Shown: positions 55,360-64,000 of the stretch, in pieces
Position numbering within the stretch: the stretch's first letter is position 1
How the letters are laid out: each line of letters opens with the position of its first letter
Source of the DNA: Aquatica leii
Lineage: Eukaryota > Arthropoda > Insecta > Coleoptera > Lampyridae
NCBI GenBank assembly: GCA_035610365.1
Contig: CM069438.1
Coordinates: 34,403,869-34,467,868, forward strand
Direction of reading: 5' to 3'
DNA: 64,000 bases
Notes under the pieces: model-generated
The model's database searches: none
Told to the model about the DNA's origin: nothing
What the model saw: the letters and a program-made list of their open reading frames with translations, nothing else
Position numbers and translations under genes: made by a program

Positions 55360-56299
55360 ACATTTCATTATCCCTCCTCTCTTCTTAACTTTTTTCTCCT
55401 TCTCCATACTTCTTCCATCCACTCAGTTCCATTTCCGTTTTCGTCTAAGATTTCCTCTATTTTCATAACCCCTTCTCTTAATTCACTGAATTTCTCTCAC
55501 ATGTGGTTAAGGTCCTCCGTCTCTTCTCCACATAGTCTGCACATCTTTTCTTCTTCTTTTTTCCAGTATTTCTAACTTCTCGTTCCCACATCTGAACCGT
55601 GCAATCATTCTTTTCTTTTTGTTGCTTTTATTCTCTATATCCTTTAAATATTCTGTCACCCTTGATATCCTTATAATTCCTATTATATCTGCTCTCTTTT
55701 ATCTTTGTCCATCTTTCTTGTTTTTCAATGTCTTTATCTCTCCCTACTATATCTTCCCTTACCCCTACTCCCTCTTCTCTTAATCCCTCAACTTCTTCTC
55801 TCGCGTACCCGTTTCTTTTGTAATACTCTTCTCTGTCCTCTTGCCCGTACTTCACTTTTCCTCCTTTTATCTCTTTCCAACATTCTTGCAGTATTTTGCA
55901 TTCTGTTCTTTTCCTCGGTTCTTCCTGTTATTTTATGGCCCTTTTTCCTGTCTCTACTCTTATTTTTGCTACCTGTACCTCTTCTCTCACAATATACTCC
56001 GGTGTCTTTCTGTCCGGTTCCAAAACCCATCTTCAGTATTTTCCTGTAGCCCCTCTACCTCCCTCCACTCTTTCCATCCCCACATTTCCGCCCCATACAT
56101 CCGCGCCCCATTTATTAACTTTTCAAACAACAACTTTCTTTTTTCTATATCCATCTCGAATACTCGCTCCCCCACATCCTAACCTTGTACTATTAACCTG
56201 TTTCTTTTCCTCACTCTTTCCTTTATGTGTTCTCCCTTCTTATTATCCTGCATCATCTTGTAGCCCAGGTATGTAAATTCCTTCACTTGCTACAATTTT
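55360..56299 (-). pseudogene. LINE copy E, C-terminal region
   Basis: Minus frames contain FEKLINGARMYGAEMWGWKEW (56110-56050), the NAxxYGAEIWGW-type segment after the RT thumb, then MGFGTGQKDTGVYCERRG and an Arg/Glu-rich stretch (55855-55628). Near 55560-55500 a Cys-rich zinc-type motif (VQTMW...THVREI in broken frames) ends the protein. Several frameshifts. Confidence 0.5.
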
Positions 56300-56779
56300 T
56301 CATCCCTCCATTTCCACTTTTCTTTTTTTGCCTTCTTTTTTAAATACCATAATTCTTGTTTTTTCCGTGTTTACTTCCATTTCTTTTTTTTTCATGTATT
56401 TTTCTAGCGTTTTCATCATCTCTGTCATTTCCTTTTCTTCCTTAGCCACCAATACTATGTCATCCGCATACACCAACGACCATAACTTTGCTTTCCTTAC
56501 CACTATCCCTCCTGTCTGTTGTCTTCTCATTGTCTCCTCCAGATCTCCCATATATACTGCGAACAGGCTTGAACTCAGTGGGCATCCCTGTCTTAACCCT
56601 CTCTTTGTAATGAATTTTTCGCTCTCTTCCTTATTCACTTTAAACCTGCTTTTAGTTTCGTAGATTTCCTCTATTCTTTCTATTATTATTTCATTGATTT
56701 TATTTCTCTTCATGTATTCCCACAGTTTTTCCCTGTTCACTTTGTCAAAAGCGGCTGTTAGATCTACGAATAGCGCCAC
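56300..56779 (-). pseudogene. LINE copy E, reverse transcriptase core
   Basis: The 159-residue frame opens MALFVDLTAAFDKVNREKLW (motif A, Asp in VDLTAAFD), then TKRGLRQGCPLSSSLFAVYM (motif B, RQGCPLS), and LWSLVYADDIVLVAKEE (motif C, YADD), followed by MEVNTEKTRIMVFKKEG of the thumb. All catalytic residues are visible. The order and wording place it with LINE reverse transcriptases having apurinic-like endonucleases; I cannot fix the clade. Upstream RT text continues in other frames to about 57310 (for example a GRTKSEKRKKNAVVRREE segment). A TA microsatellite at 56818 interrupts the reading just upstream. Confidence 0.8.
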
Positions 56780-56817
56780 TTCTTTTTTTCTAGCTTTCTA
56801 TTCGCCAAGTGTTTTAG

Positions 56818-56841
56818 TATATATATATATATATATATATG
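56818..56841. repeat. (TA)n microsatellite
   Basis: Uninterrupted TA dinucleotides within LINE copy E. Confidence 0.9.
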
Positions 56842-57579
56842 TTGTCTATTACTCTTTTTCCTTTTCTGAATCCCGCTTGTCCGTCTGGTACGAAACTTCT
56901 TTCCTCTATTTCCTTATATAGTCTTCCTTGTAGTACTGTCGCATATAATTTGTATGCCGTGTTTAATAATGTTACCCCTCTGTAATTCTTGACTTTATTT
57001 CTCTTTTTTTATGGATTGGGCATATTATTCCCTCCCTCCGTCTTTCCGGGAATCCTTCTCCTTTTCATATTTTGTTTAGTATTTCCGTCATTTGTTGCAA
57101 CATTTTCTTTCTCGTATACCCACTCTTCGCCTTGTATCCCATCTTTTCCTGTCGCTTTTCTTTTTTTATCTTTTTTATTGTCTCTATTACTTCGTCTTCA
57201 TTTATTCTATCCCTATCGCCTTCTTCCCGTCTTACTACCGCGTTTTTTTTTCTTTTTTCTGATTTTGTTCTTCCCTTCCTAGCAGGTTCCGAAAATATAT
57301 CTCCCATTGTTTAATTTGTATTTTCTTTGCCGTCTTTCGTTAGGTACTTCCATGCATCTTTTTCCGTTTTTATTACTTTGATTTGCTCTTCTTGTTTTTT
57401 TTTATTTTCTTCCTTCTTTCTCTTGCATTTTTTCTTGTATATTTCTACTGCTACTTTGTAATCTTCTTTTTCTTTGCTCCCTTTTTCCACTGCCTTAATG
57501 CTGTCCTTGCATTTTCTTTGTTTCCTTGCATTCTCGATCCCACCATTTCTTCCATCTTGTTTTCTCTCTCTTTCATTTT

Positions 57580-58400
57580 TTAAATCTGACTCTCTCTCTC
57601 TCTCTCTCTCTTGCTTTCTCTATCATCTTTCTCATTTCCTCCACACTCTCTTGTAATCCTTTCCCTACCATTAATGTTTTCCCTATTCTCTCTTGATATA
57701 TTTTTATACTCTCTTCTGTCCACCTTTTTTTTTGTTATGTACTCCTCATCTTCTTCTTTCTCTTCTCTTTCTATTCCTTCCATTGTCAATTCCAGTGGTT
57801 GATGGTCTGACTCTACCCTTTCTCCCACCTTAAATGTCTTCACCTTTTCTCCAGCCCCTTCATTTGTCATTACAAAATCTATTATTGATTCTCCCCTTCT
57901 TCTTATGTACGTATATTCTCCCATTTCTTCTTTTTCTTTGTTCTCATTCATTATTTTCCACCTTTTTTCGTTGCACATTTCAAGCAAATCTTCTCCCTCT
58001 TAATTTATCACTTTGTTTTTTGTTTGTCTCTTTTCCGTCCCTTTTCTTCTTTGTATTCCCCTCTTTCTCCCTATTCTTTCGTTAAAGTTCCCTCCTACTA
58101 TTATTAATCTCTTTTCCCTCTCTTCTATCATCTCTTCTATGATTTCCTTGTCTCTTTCATGCTACTGCTATAAACCGTCACTACTTTTATTTTTGTTTTT
58201 TCTCACTGTATGTTCCTTTCTACAACTCCTCTTTTCTGTTGCACTTTCTCTTTGTTTTTCTGCCTCAAACACTTTTCTTCTTATTCCCGTTATTATACCT
58301 CCCTTTGCTCTCTCTTTATTCTTCTCTCTTTTTGCATGTTGCACCACCCTGTAATCCTGTAATCCCACTACATCCTGTTTCTTAATGTACTTCCAAAAGA
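57580..58400 (-). pseudogene. LINE copy E, endonuclease
   Basis: From 5' to 3' on the minus strand: GLQDYRVVQHAKREKNKER and AKGGIITGIRRKV (58368-58240), an eroded GxNxR-type stretch, then GEYTYIRRRGESIIDFVM and VGERVESDHQPLEL (57900-57790). The SIIDFVM and SDHxPL blocks are the last two catalytic motifs of an apurinic-like endonuclease. The frame between 58160 and 57990 is broken. Confidence 0.7.
57590..57612. repeat. (TC)n microsatellite
   Basis: Uninterrupted CT/TC dinucleotides within LINE copy E; the corresponding sense-strand position in copy D (41550) has a shorter GA run. Confidence 0.9.
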
Positions 58401-58599
58401 CCTGTTCCTTGTTTTTTATTCCCGCTACGTTCTAAAAACAATACTCTCAGCTCACTCACCTCCCCCTGTGCTTCTTCCTTACTTTCTTTTTCTTTTCCTT
58501 TTCCATCACTTATTATTCCTTTTCGTTTCTTGCCTTTTGGTTACCTATTTTCTCTCTCTTTTCTCTGCTTAGGCCGCTATCCATAACGCTCTATATATA

Positions 58600-59350
58600 T
58601 CTGTTTCCGTCTATCTCCATTTTTCTGTATCCTACCCATACTCTTTTCCCTTTCGCTGTATTTCCGCCGCTATGTTCATTATTTCTCTTTGCACTCTTTT
58701 TTCTTCCTATGCTAAATCGTGACTATATATTCTTCACCTTCATCTTCTGTTTTCCTCCGATCTTCCCGTTTCCGCTACAACCATCTTATTTTTCTCTCTT
58801 TGTTTATTACTATCACCTTTTTCACTTCTGCTTTTACATTTAATTTTTCTTCCAGCATCGATGCTAAATCTTTTTGTTGTTCTTCACTTCTCCACCCTTT
58901 TATCACAATATTATTCTTCCTTTTCCATCTTTTCTTATCTTCCAGTTTTTCTATTCTCTCCACCAGTTCCTCTTTTTCTTTCTTCCACTTCTTTTCCCTT
59001 TCTCCTATTTTTTTTTCATTTATTTGATTTCTTGCCTTATTTCTTGCATATTTTCTTCTATCTGTTTCATCATTTCTCTCATTAATTCTTTTCCTCCCTT
59101 TCCTCTTCCTTCTGTTCTTGAAGTTTTTCCTTCGATTTTTTCCGTTATCTTTTTAATGTCCGGTGATCTTATTGTATTCTTTCCTCTTTCAAATATTTGT
59201 TATCTTTTTTTCCTCTTTCTCTTTCTCTCTTTTTTGTTCATTCTTTTTATTTTTTCTCTCCTTTATTTATTTTTTTTATTCCTCCTTACCTTCTTTTCTT
59301 CCTTTTTTGTGTTTTAAAACGTTCCACTTGTAGTAATTTCGCTTTAATTT
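58600..59350 (-). pseudogene. LINE copy E, ORF1 region
   Basis: The minus strand begins with the VLKHKKGRKEG-type basic start, continues with a coiled coil and then KRWKRKNNIVIKGWRSEEQ (an RRM-like strand, 58930-58880) and MLEEKLNVKAEVKKVIVIN. Coiled coil plus RRM-like fold is the layout of L1-type RNA-binding ORF1 proteins. The following YIN..LTWEE region is eroded. Confidence 0.6.
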
Positions 59351-60432
59351 CAATTTAAATGCAATAATTTCTATTAATGTAAGAGTTTATCTTTTATCGC
59401 TGATCTTTTCGATTATATTGTTGATTCACCCTTAATCTCACTTGTTTGTCACAGTTTTATACTTTTCCATCACGGTTTTTATTTTTCACTTAATTTATTT
59501 ATTATTTTAGATCCTTCCTCCTTTACCTACCCCTTTTTCTCTCCTTTTTCCCTCTTACTACCACTACTAATTCCAGTTCTTTCACTAACTATCTTCTCCA
59601 ACTTCTACACTTCTATTTCACTTTTACGTTTCCTTAAATGTAAATACGATTTTTTACATCGAAACTTACCGCACGAATTCTACTAGTTCTATTATTGAAT
59701 ACCTAATAATCGAGAGAAACTATAATGGATCGTCTATGTTGGTTGGAGTAGTCCATCGTCCTCCTGCTCATCACTCTGATATGTTTTGTCACGCACCAAT
59801 TGGGGAAGTGGAAACAAGATTTTATAGATACTTGGCTCACCGTTTGGCTAGTCGGATTGTCAGTAACTAAAATTATTCGAGTGAACCCTACCCTAACGCC
59901 CCCTTTTCTTTCGTGTGACAATTCTTATAAGGAAACGTCTGGACTAGAGAAAAAACTACATCCTAGACCCGCAACTCTCAAATGTACGTAAAGCAATAAA
60001 ACAGTTGAATTATCACAGACAGAGAGTTTTGTTGATTTCCATATCGAAACTGATCTTAAAAAAGAAGAAGGGAGAGAAGATCTAAGGTAAAGTTTTAATT
60101 ACAATGTAGTTGTTGCTACATTCTTAATATAAACTATATATAAAATCAACATGAGCTCGTGGCTACGCTACTGCCATTAAACAAAAAATATAGAAAGATA
60201 TTGTATACTTAGAAACATTTGTTCCTAATTTAATATACCGCCTCAAGTACGTAAAGATAGAGGTATTAAAGCTAAACGCGTTTGCATTACCTTATTATTA
60301 AAAATTAAAATTTACCCGTAGTACTTGACGTCAATCGTAGGAGTAAGATATCGTAACGACGTTTGAATTACCCTATGAGTATTCACAATCGTCACGCTGC
60401 TTCCAATTTTCTTGCTGAAAAATGTTTACAGT
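59351..60432. other. Non-coding, nothing recognised
   Basis: AT-rich. Small overlapping frames at 59703-59991 on both strands have no motif. No repeat terminus was found. Confidence 0.4.
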
Positions 60433-60578
60433 ATGATAACTAAAGAGCGGATAGTAAAGTAAGAAAAAATACCAAAAAAGGTGGCATAAAAGGCATATTA
60501 AACCTGCTAAAAAGGCAACAAAAATGACACAAATATCTATTAAAATTTACAGTTTATTTTTTTGTTTTACAATGTTTA

Positions 60579-60754
60579 TTAATAATTGCTATTATTTTCC
60601 GAATCACGAATCAAATATTTTTCAATATTTTGACCAAGAAGCTGTTGCCTTTTATTATTTAAAATATTTTTATAGACGGAAAAAGTTTTTTTGACATCAC
60701 AAGATGTTAGTGGGGCAAATGTTGTTTTACATGGTACTTTTTAGTAGCACCGAT
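60579..60754 (-). pseudogene. hAT transposase exon 2: BED finger end fused to C-terminus
   Basis: After an acceptor TATTTTAG at 60755 the exon reads IGATKKYHVKQHL, which supplies the two His of a BED zinc finger begun in exon 1. One frame later it continues APLTSCDVKKTFSVYKNIL and ends LLGQNIEKYLIRDSENN before TAA at 60579. The TSCDVxxxFSxYKNIL text is the conserved hAT C-terminal dimerisation helix. The middle (the RNase H-like catalytic domain) is gone, and the join is out of frame. Confidence 0.75.
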
Positions 60755-60813
60755 CTAAAATAATACATATACTAGTAATTAAAAGCATTTAAACTAAGAT
60801 AATACAAACTTAC

Positions 60814-60924
60814 TGATTTTGAACAAACTTTACAAAAAAGGTTTTCCCCGTCGGTTGTTAAATTATTGTCTAATTTACTCCATTTGTAATAATTTTCAAA
60901 TTTTGATAGTTTATTAGGTGGCAT
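60814..60924 (-). pseudogene. hAT transposase exon 1: BED finger start
   Basis: The ATG at 60924 opens MPPNKLSKFENYYKWSKL and reaches LFCKVCSKS, the Cys pair of a BED zinc finger, then a donor GTAAGT at 60813. Splicing to 60754 gives C-x2-C...H-x4-H. BED fingers bind the transposon ends. It is the first coding exon of a now incomplete transposase. Confidence 0.75.
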
Positions 60925-61799
60925 TTTCTAAAACTTACTCACAGCACAACAGCAATAGACTATCACAGTGTGACAATATCACAGGTATTTATAACAAACA
61001 AAAAATATTTAAGTCATGTGTTTCAGTCATTAAAGAAATCCCACCGGACAGAATAAAAATTATCTATATTTGTTTGCTTTACTTAGACACTGAATAGACC
61101 TATAAAATATGATTCATTCCGAAATCCTTCCGGTTTTGTAAATAGTGTTCTGTTAAGCCTGTCATTGTACTTAATCCTAGTATAAATTCTTACAATAGTT
61201 CTTCTCTATAAGCGACTTTTGTATTTAATGTTTTCTGGAAACCATTGTTTAACAAAACATGAAAATCCTTGTTGTTATTTATAGGTTCGTGGTAAGACCT
61301 TTTGAGCAAAAAAGGTTAATTATATTATTGTACGTAATTTAAGCAAAATTCTGTAATGCGTTATTGTCATCTACATATTAAAACACTGTTTACACAATCT
61401 TTTCAAAATTTATATAAATATAAAATAATACTCTTTAAAAACAAAAAGTTACACAAAAAGGCAAAATAGGCAGGCTCTAGGCATTTGCCTGACTGTCCAC
61501 TCTTTAATGATAACAATTAACATAGTGATGATTACTTAGCAAAACTGATATGCAAATAACAATACGCCGGTTTTTCTTTCAGATGAATGTGTTGAGATTT
61601 ATTATCAATCTCTAAACAAGTGATTCGCTAAAAGAAAAGTATTCATAAGACAGATGTCAATGGATAACAAAAATTGTACCACTTACCGATTCTTTTGCAT
61701 CCTAACGCTAGTACTTGAACCACAACATTAAAATGATCGTATCCGGCGAGAAATCAAACTAAAGCTGCGCCATCTGACGACTCAAGACTTAACTAACTT

Positions 61800-64000
61800 A
61801 CTTGACCTTGTATTCGCGCGTCGACGTTGGCAAAGTTGTTTAACCGCTAGTTGCAGAAATTGAAAAACTGAGTTTTAGTCATTACAACTTGTTTACTGTG
61901 CTCCCATGATGTAATCATGTAATTCTGGGTGACTTTAATATAAACATTCTCCAACATCCACCTATAACTAAGCTCGCCTCGTTGCATTTTGCCTATCTTT
62001 CTCCTTCCATCTAAACTTACTCATTTTTCTCTATGGTATCCTCCTTCTCTTCTCAATTTTGTTCTGATAAAGAAACACTTCTCGCGTCTTATCTTATGAG
62101 CAACTTGATGTCCCTGGTGTATGAGCACTTATAATTTAAGAAAGAGAAAATCTAGGAACATGTGGTCTGAAGCTCGTCAGCTGAAAAACATCTGTAACAA
62201 TTACAGTGCGCTGCAGAAATCTTATGGGATGCAACATGTGAAGTAGGCAATCCTGATGTAATGGTACAGATTTATGGAAATGGTTATCCACCTACTTGAT
62301 CAAGTAGCTTCTGTTAAAAGGTTTATGGTGAGAGATCCTGGTATCCTTTCGTCTAATCGCCAAATATCAAAATAATTAAAGACGGAGATACGGTTTCGAT
62401 AAAATAAGAGGTGAGAGTTTAGGAAATCGTGTAATGATCTCAACACTTATAAAACATTTAGAGTATTAAGAAATAAGTGCAAAGCCGCGATTAGAAATGC
62501 TAAAAGATAATATATAGCTTTTGATCTTCAACATAATCTGTTTTCTCAGACGCTATGCTGTAATATTAAGAAGCATCGGATAGTTGGCAGCAGTAGTCTA
62601 ATTTGTCTTGACGACATAGAGGAACTAAATAAGCACACTCAGGTAACTTTTCTTTTTCTACTATTACTGAAGTAGTTTAGCAGCTTTTATTAAGTTACAT
62701 CTGAAGTACTTGGTGTCCTTGGAATTCTTGTTTTTGTTGTGACTCTTCCTATTATTCTCCCAACCATCACTAAAACTTTCAACTTTTGGAAGCGTGCCAG
62801 AGTTACAGTAATAACAAAATTACAATCTTCTAAAGAACTCTTAGATTTTACACCCATCAGTATTTTAACCCCGCTATCCAAAATATTTGAATATATTATG
62901 CATCATTATTTTACCATTTATAGCAACCAAGTTCAAATGTTGGTTCCAAATCAGTCTGGGTTTAGACCTAACTATAACTGTACCACAGTTTTACTCAAAG
63001 TGGTTGATAACTTTGAAACATCTATTGACAGGGGCAATGGTGTGACATATCTAACGCTTTTGGCTCAATTGAAGATTTTGGCGACCAAACTATACAAAAA
63101 CTTTTTGCTGTCCTCCTATCTTACTGGTAGAACTCAAAAAGTCAAGTATGGTAATTCATCATCTGCCTTACGATCATTCGCGCGTGGTGTGCCACAGGGA
63201 GAAATCCCGTCGCTTCTATTGTTTTCCTTTTTTATAAACGATCTACCTAAAAAAATATTTTCCTGCGAGTACCATTTTTTGCAAATAATATGAAAGTCTT
63301 TTATGAGGTCAACAAAATTGATTCCCAGATTGAATTGTTAAATCTTAACCGAGACGTTGAGAAAATTGCGGTGTCAGCTCGATGACTTTAAGTCCAATTA
63401 GATCTCAAGCTATATGCGTTTCATCTCAATGGTCTTTACTCTGCCATGCTAAAATTATTGGCGAGAAAATAGTTGATCTATTTTCCAATGGGGTCAGGGA
63501 TTTAGGAGTCATCTTTAATAACTGACTTTCTGGGGTAGATCTTTTTTTTTCTTTTTCAATTATGTCGCCGTGTTTACCCAGCTCTTCACCACCTCCGTAG
63601 GCTGTCAAAATTTACCCCACCGTCACGATTAGTTCTTTCCTTAATCCTCACTATTGTGATCCTGTCTTTTTAATGTTATTTTAATGTCCCACCACCACCT
63701 TACGTTGCATTCAATTTCTGTGTTCGTTATGTGTACAACTTTAAACCTCGTGACCATGTCTCTACTTTATTATTTTTACATTTAAATTTTTGTCTTTTCC
63801 ACATCGAACACATACCCCATGTAAATCTAGCTCGCCATAATCAAGCTTCGGTTTTAATCTTGATCTTTTACTTGCAATTTAGCGGACAGCGTCTTAACCA
63901 AATCAACCGTTCACAGCGATTCAAAATATGCAAGTCAAAGCACCGATCCCTTCCCGTAAATGTCAAATAAATCTAAGAGTTTTCAACCCAGTGAGGTCCG
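61800..64000 (+). pseudogene. CR1/jockey-group LINE, decayed, runs off the window
   Basis: Plus-strand pieces in order: LLDLVFAR and VAEIEKLSFSHYN (61801-61895), ILGDFNINILQHPP (61921-61962, endonuclease), LRNKCKAAIRNAKR (62463-62505), then the RT from about 62770 with QSGFRPNYNCTTVLL, FLLSSYLTGRTQKVKYG, FARGVPQGEIPSLLLFSFF and INDLPKKIFSCEYHF. The YADD motif falls in a gap at about 63285. The tail reads VYNFKPRDHVS (63720-) and KHRSLPVN near the end, the usual C-terminal wording of this group. GDFN follows rather than precedes LDLVF, so the endonuclease is rearranged. Stops and frameshifts are frequent. Confidence 0.65.

Larger units (their letters stand above)
55340..59350 (-). mobile_element. 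Purine-rich LINE, copy E (longest copy)
   Basis: About 4 kb on the minus strand with ORF1, endonuclease, RT and C-terminal region in normal order. Its 5' end (ACTACAAGTGGAACGTTTTAAA on the sense strand) matches the start of copies A and C. It lacks the solo LTR found in copies C and D, which makes it the reference for the empty site. Many frameshifts interrupt every ORF. Confidence 0.8.
60441..61506 (-). mobile_element. Non-autonomous hAT transposon (internal deletion)
   Basis: 1066 bp, flanked by an exact 8-bp target duplication ATGATAAC (60433-60440 and 61507-61514). Ends are imperfect inverted repeats starting TAAAGAGCGGATAGT and TAAAGAGTGGACAGT. It carries only the BED-finger start and the C-terminal dimerisation piece of a hAT transposase on the minus strand, so it arose by deletion from an autonomous element and would need a helper to move. 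Confidence 0.85.

Noticed and set aside
55705-59317. Long plus-strand hydrophobic frames
   Set aside because: They are the antisense of LINE copy E, whose minus strand holds RT and endonuclease motifs.
1-64000. CRISPR arrays, prokaryotic operons, phage or plasmid modules
   Set aside because: No short regularly spaced repeats, no Shine-Dalgarno-linked genes, and clear eukaryotic introns and retroelements.

Overview
This is a eukaryotic, AT-rich, repeat-dominated piece of an arthropod genome, most likely an insect. The assignment rests on the element repertoire (jockey-, R1- and CR1-like non-LTR elements, Ty3/gypsy LTR elements, a Penelope-like element with a GIY-YIG nuclease, Tc1 and hAT relics) and on GT-AG introns. 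There are no operons, ribosome binding sites, CRISPR arrays, rRNA genes or recognisable tRNA genes. Nearly everything that codes is transposon-derived and most of it is broken.

Layout. 1-5.9 kb: a gag scrap and a worn LTR element whose LTR begins TGTTATG. 6.4-11.7 kb: a Tc1 transposase relic and a scrambled R1-like element carrying pieces of a gypsy-like gag. 12.7 kb: a host exon encoding a cysteine-rich CCN/IGFBP-type domain. 13.6-16.5 kb: a LINE scrap and a Penelope-like element. 16.5-26.1 kb: a jockey-clade element whose 5' part is split by a young, nearly intact gypsy element (463-bp LTRs, 4-bp target duplication TCCA). 26.2-26.6 kb: a Penelope-type repeat with hammerhead-ribozyme-like core sequences. 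28.4-31.0 kb: a pol-less gypsy element (gag-protease with two LTRs). 31.5-44 kb: a composite block repeated about three times in tandem (jockey RT tail, purine-rich LINE, R1 RT tail, LTR). 47.1-48.9 kb: a long inverted-repeat element. 48.9-51.9 kb: a 5'-truncated second copy of the jockey family. 53.9 kb: a host exon encoding a signal peptide. 54.8 kb: a solo LTR of the 28.4-kb family. 55.3-59.4 kb: the longest copy of the purine-rich LINE, on the minus strand. 60.4-61.5 kb: an internally deleted hAT transposon. 61.8-64 kb: a decayed CR1/jockey-group LINE running off the window.

The one host gene I can argue for is on the minus strand. A signal-peptide exon (53863-53979) and a CCN/IGFBP-like exon (12695-12863) have compatible phase-0 borders and good GT/AG sites. 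If they join directly, they are separated by a 41-kb intron that holds nearly all of the transposons here, so the window would be mostly one intron filled by nested insertions.

Relative order can be read from the nesting. The gypsy element is younger than the jockey copy it splits. A 1.13-kb solo LTR sits inside a LINE copy, and the same insertion at the same site in a second LINE copy shows that those two copies arose by DNA duplication rather than separate retrotransposition. I found no wholly new system. The most informative objects are the split host gene, the deleted hAT, the triplicated block, the hammerhead-like motif and the long inverted-repeat element.
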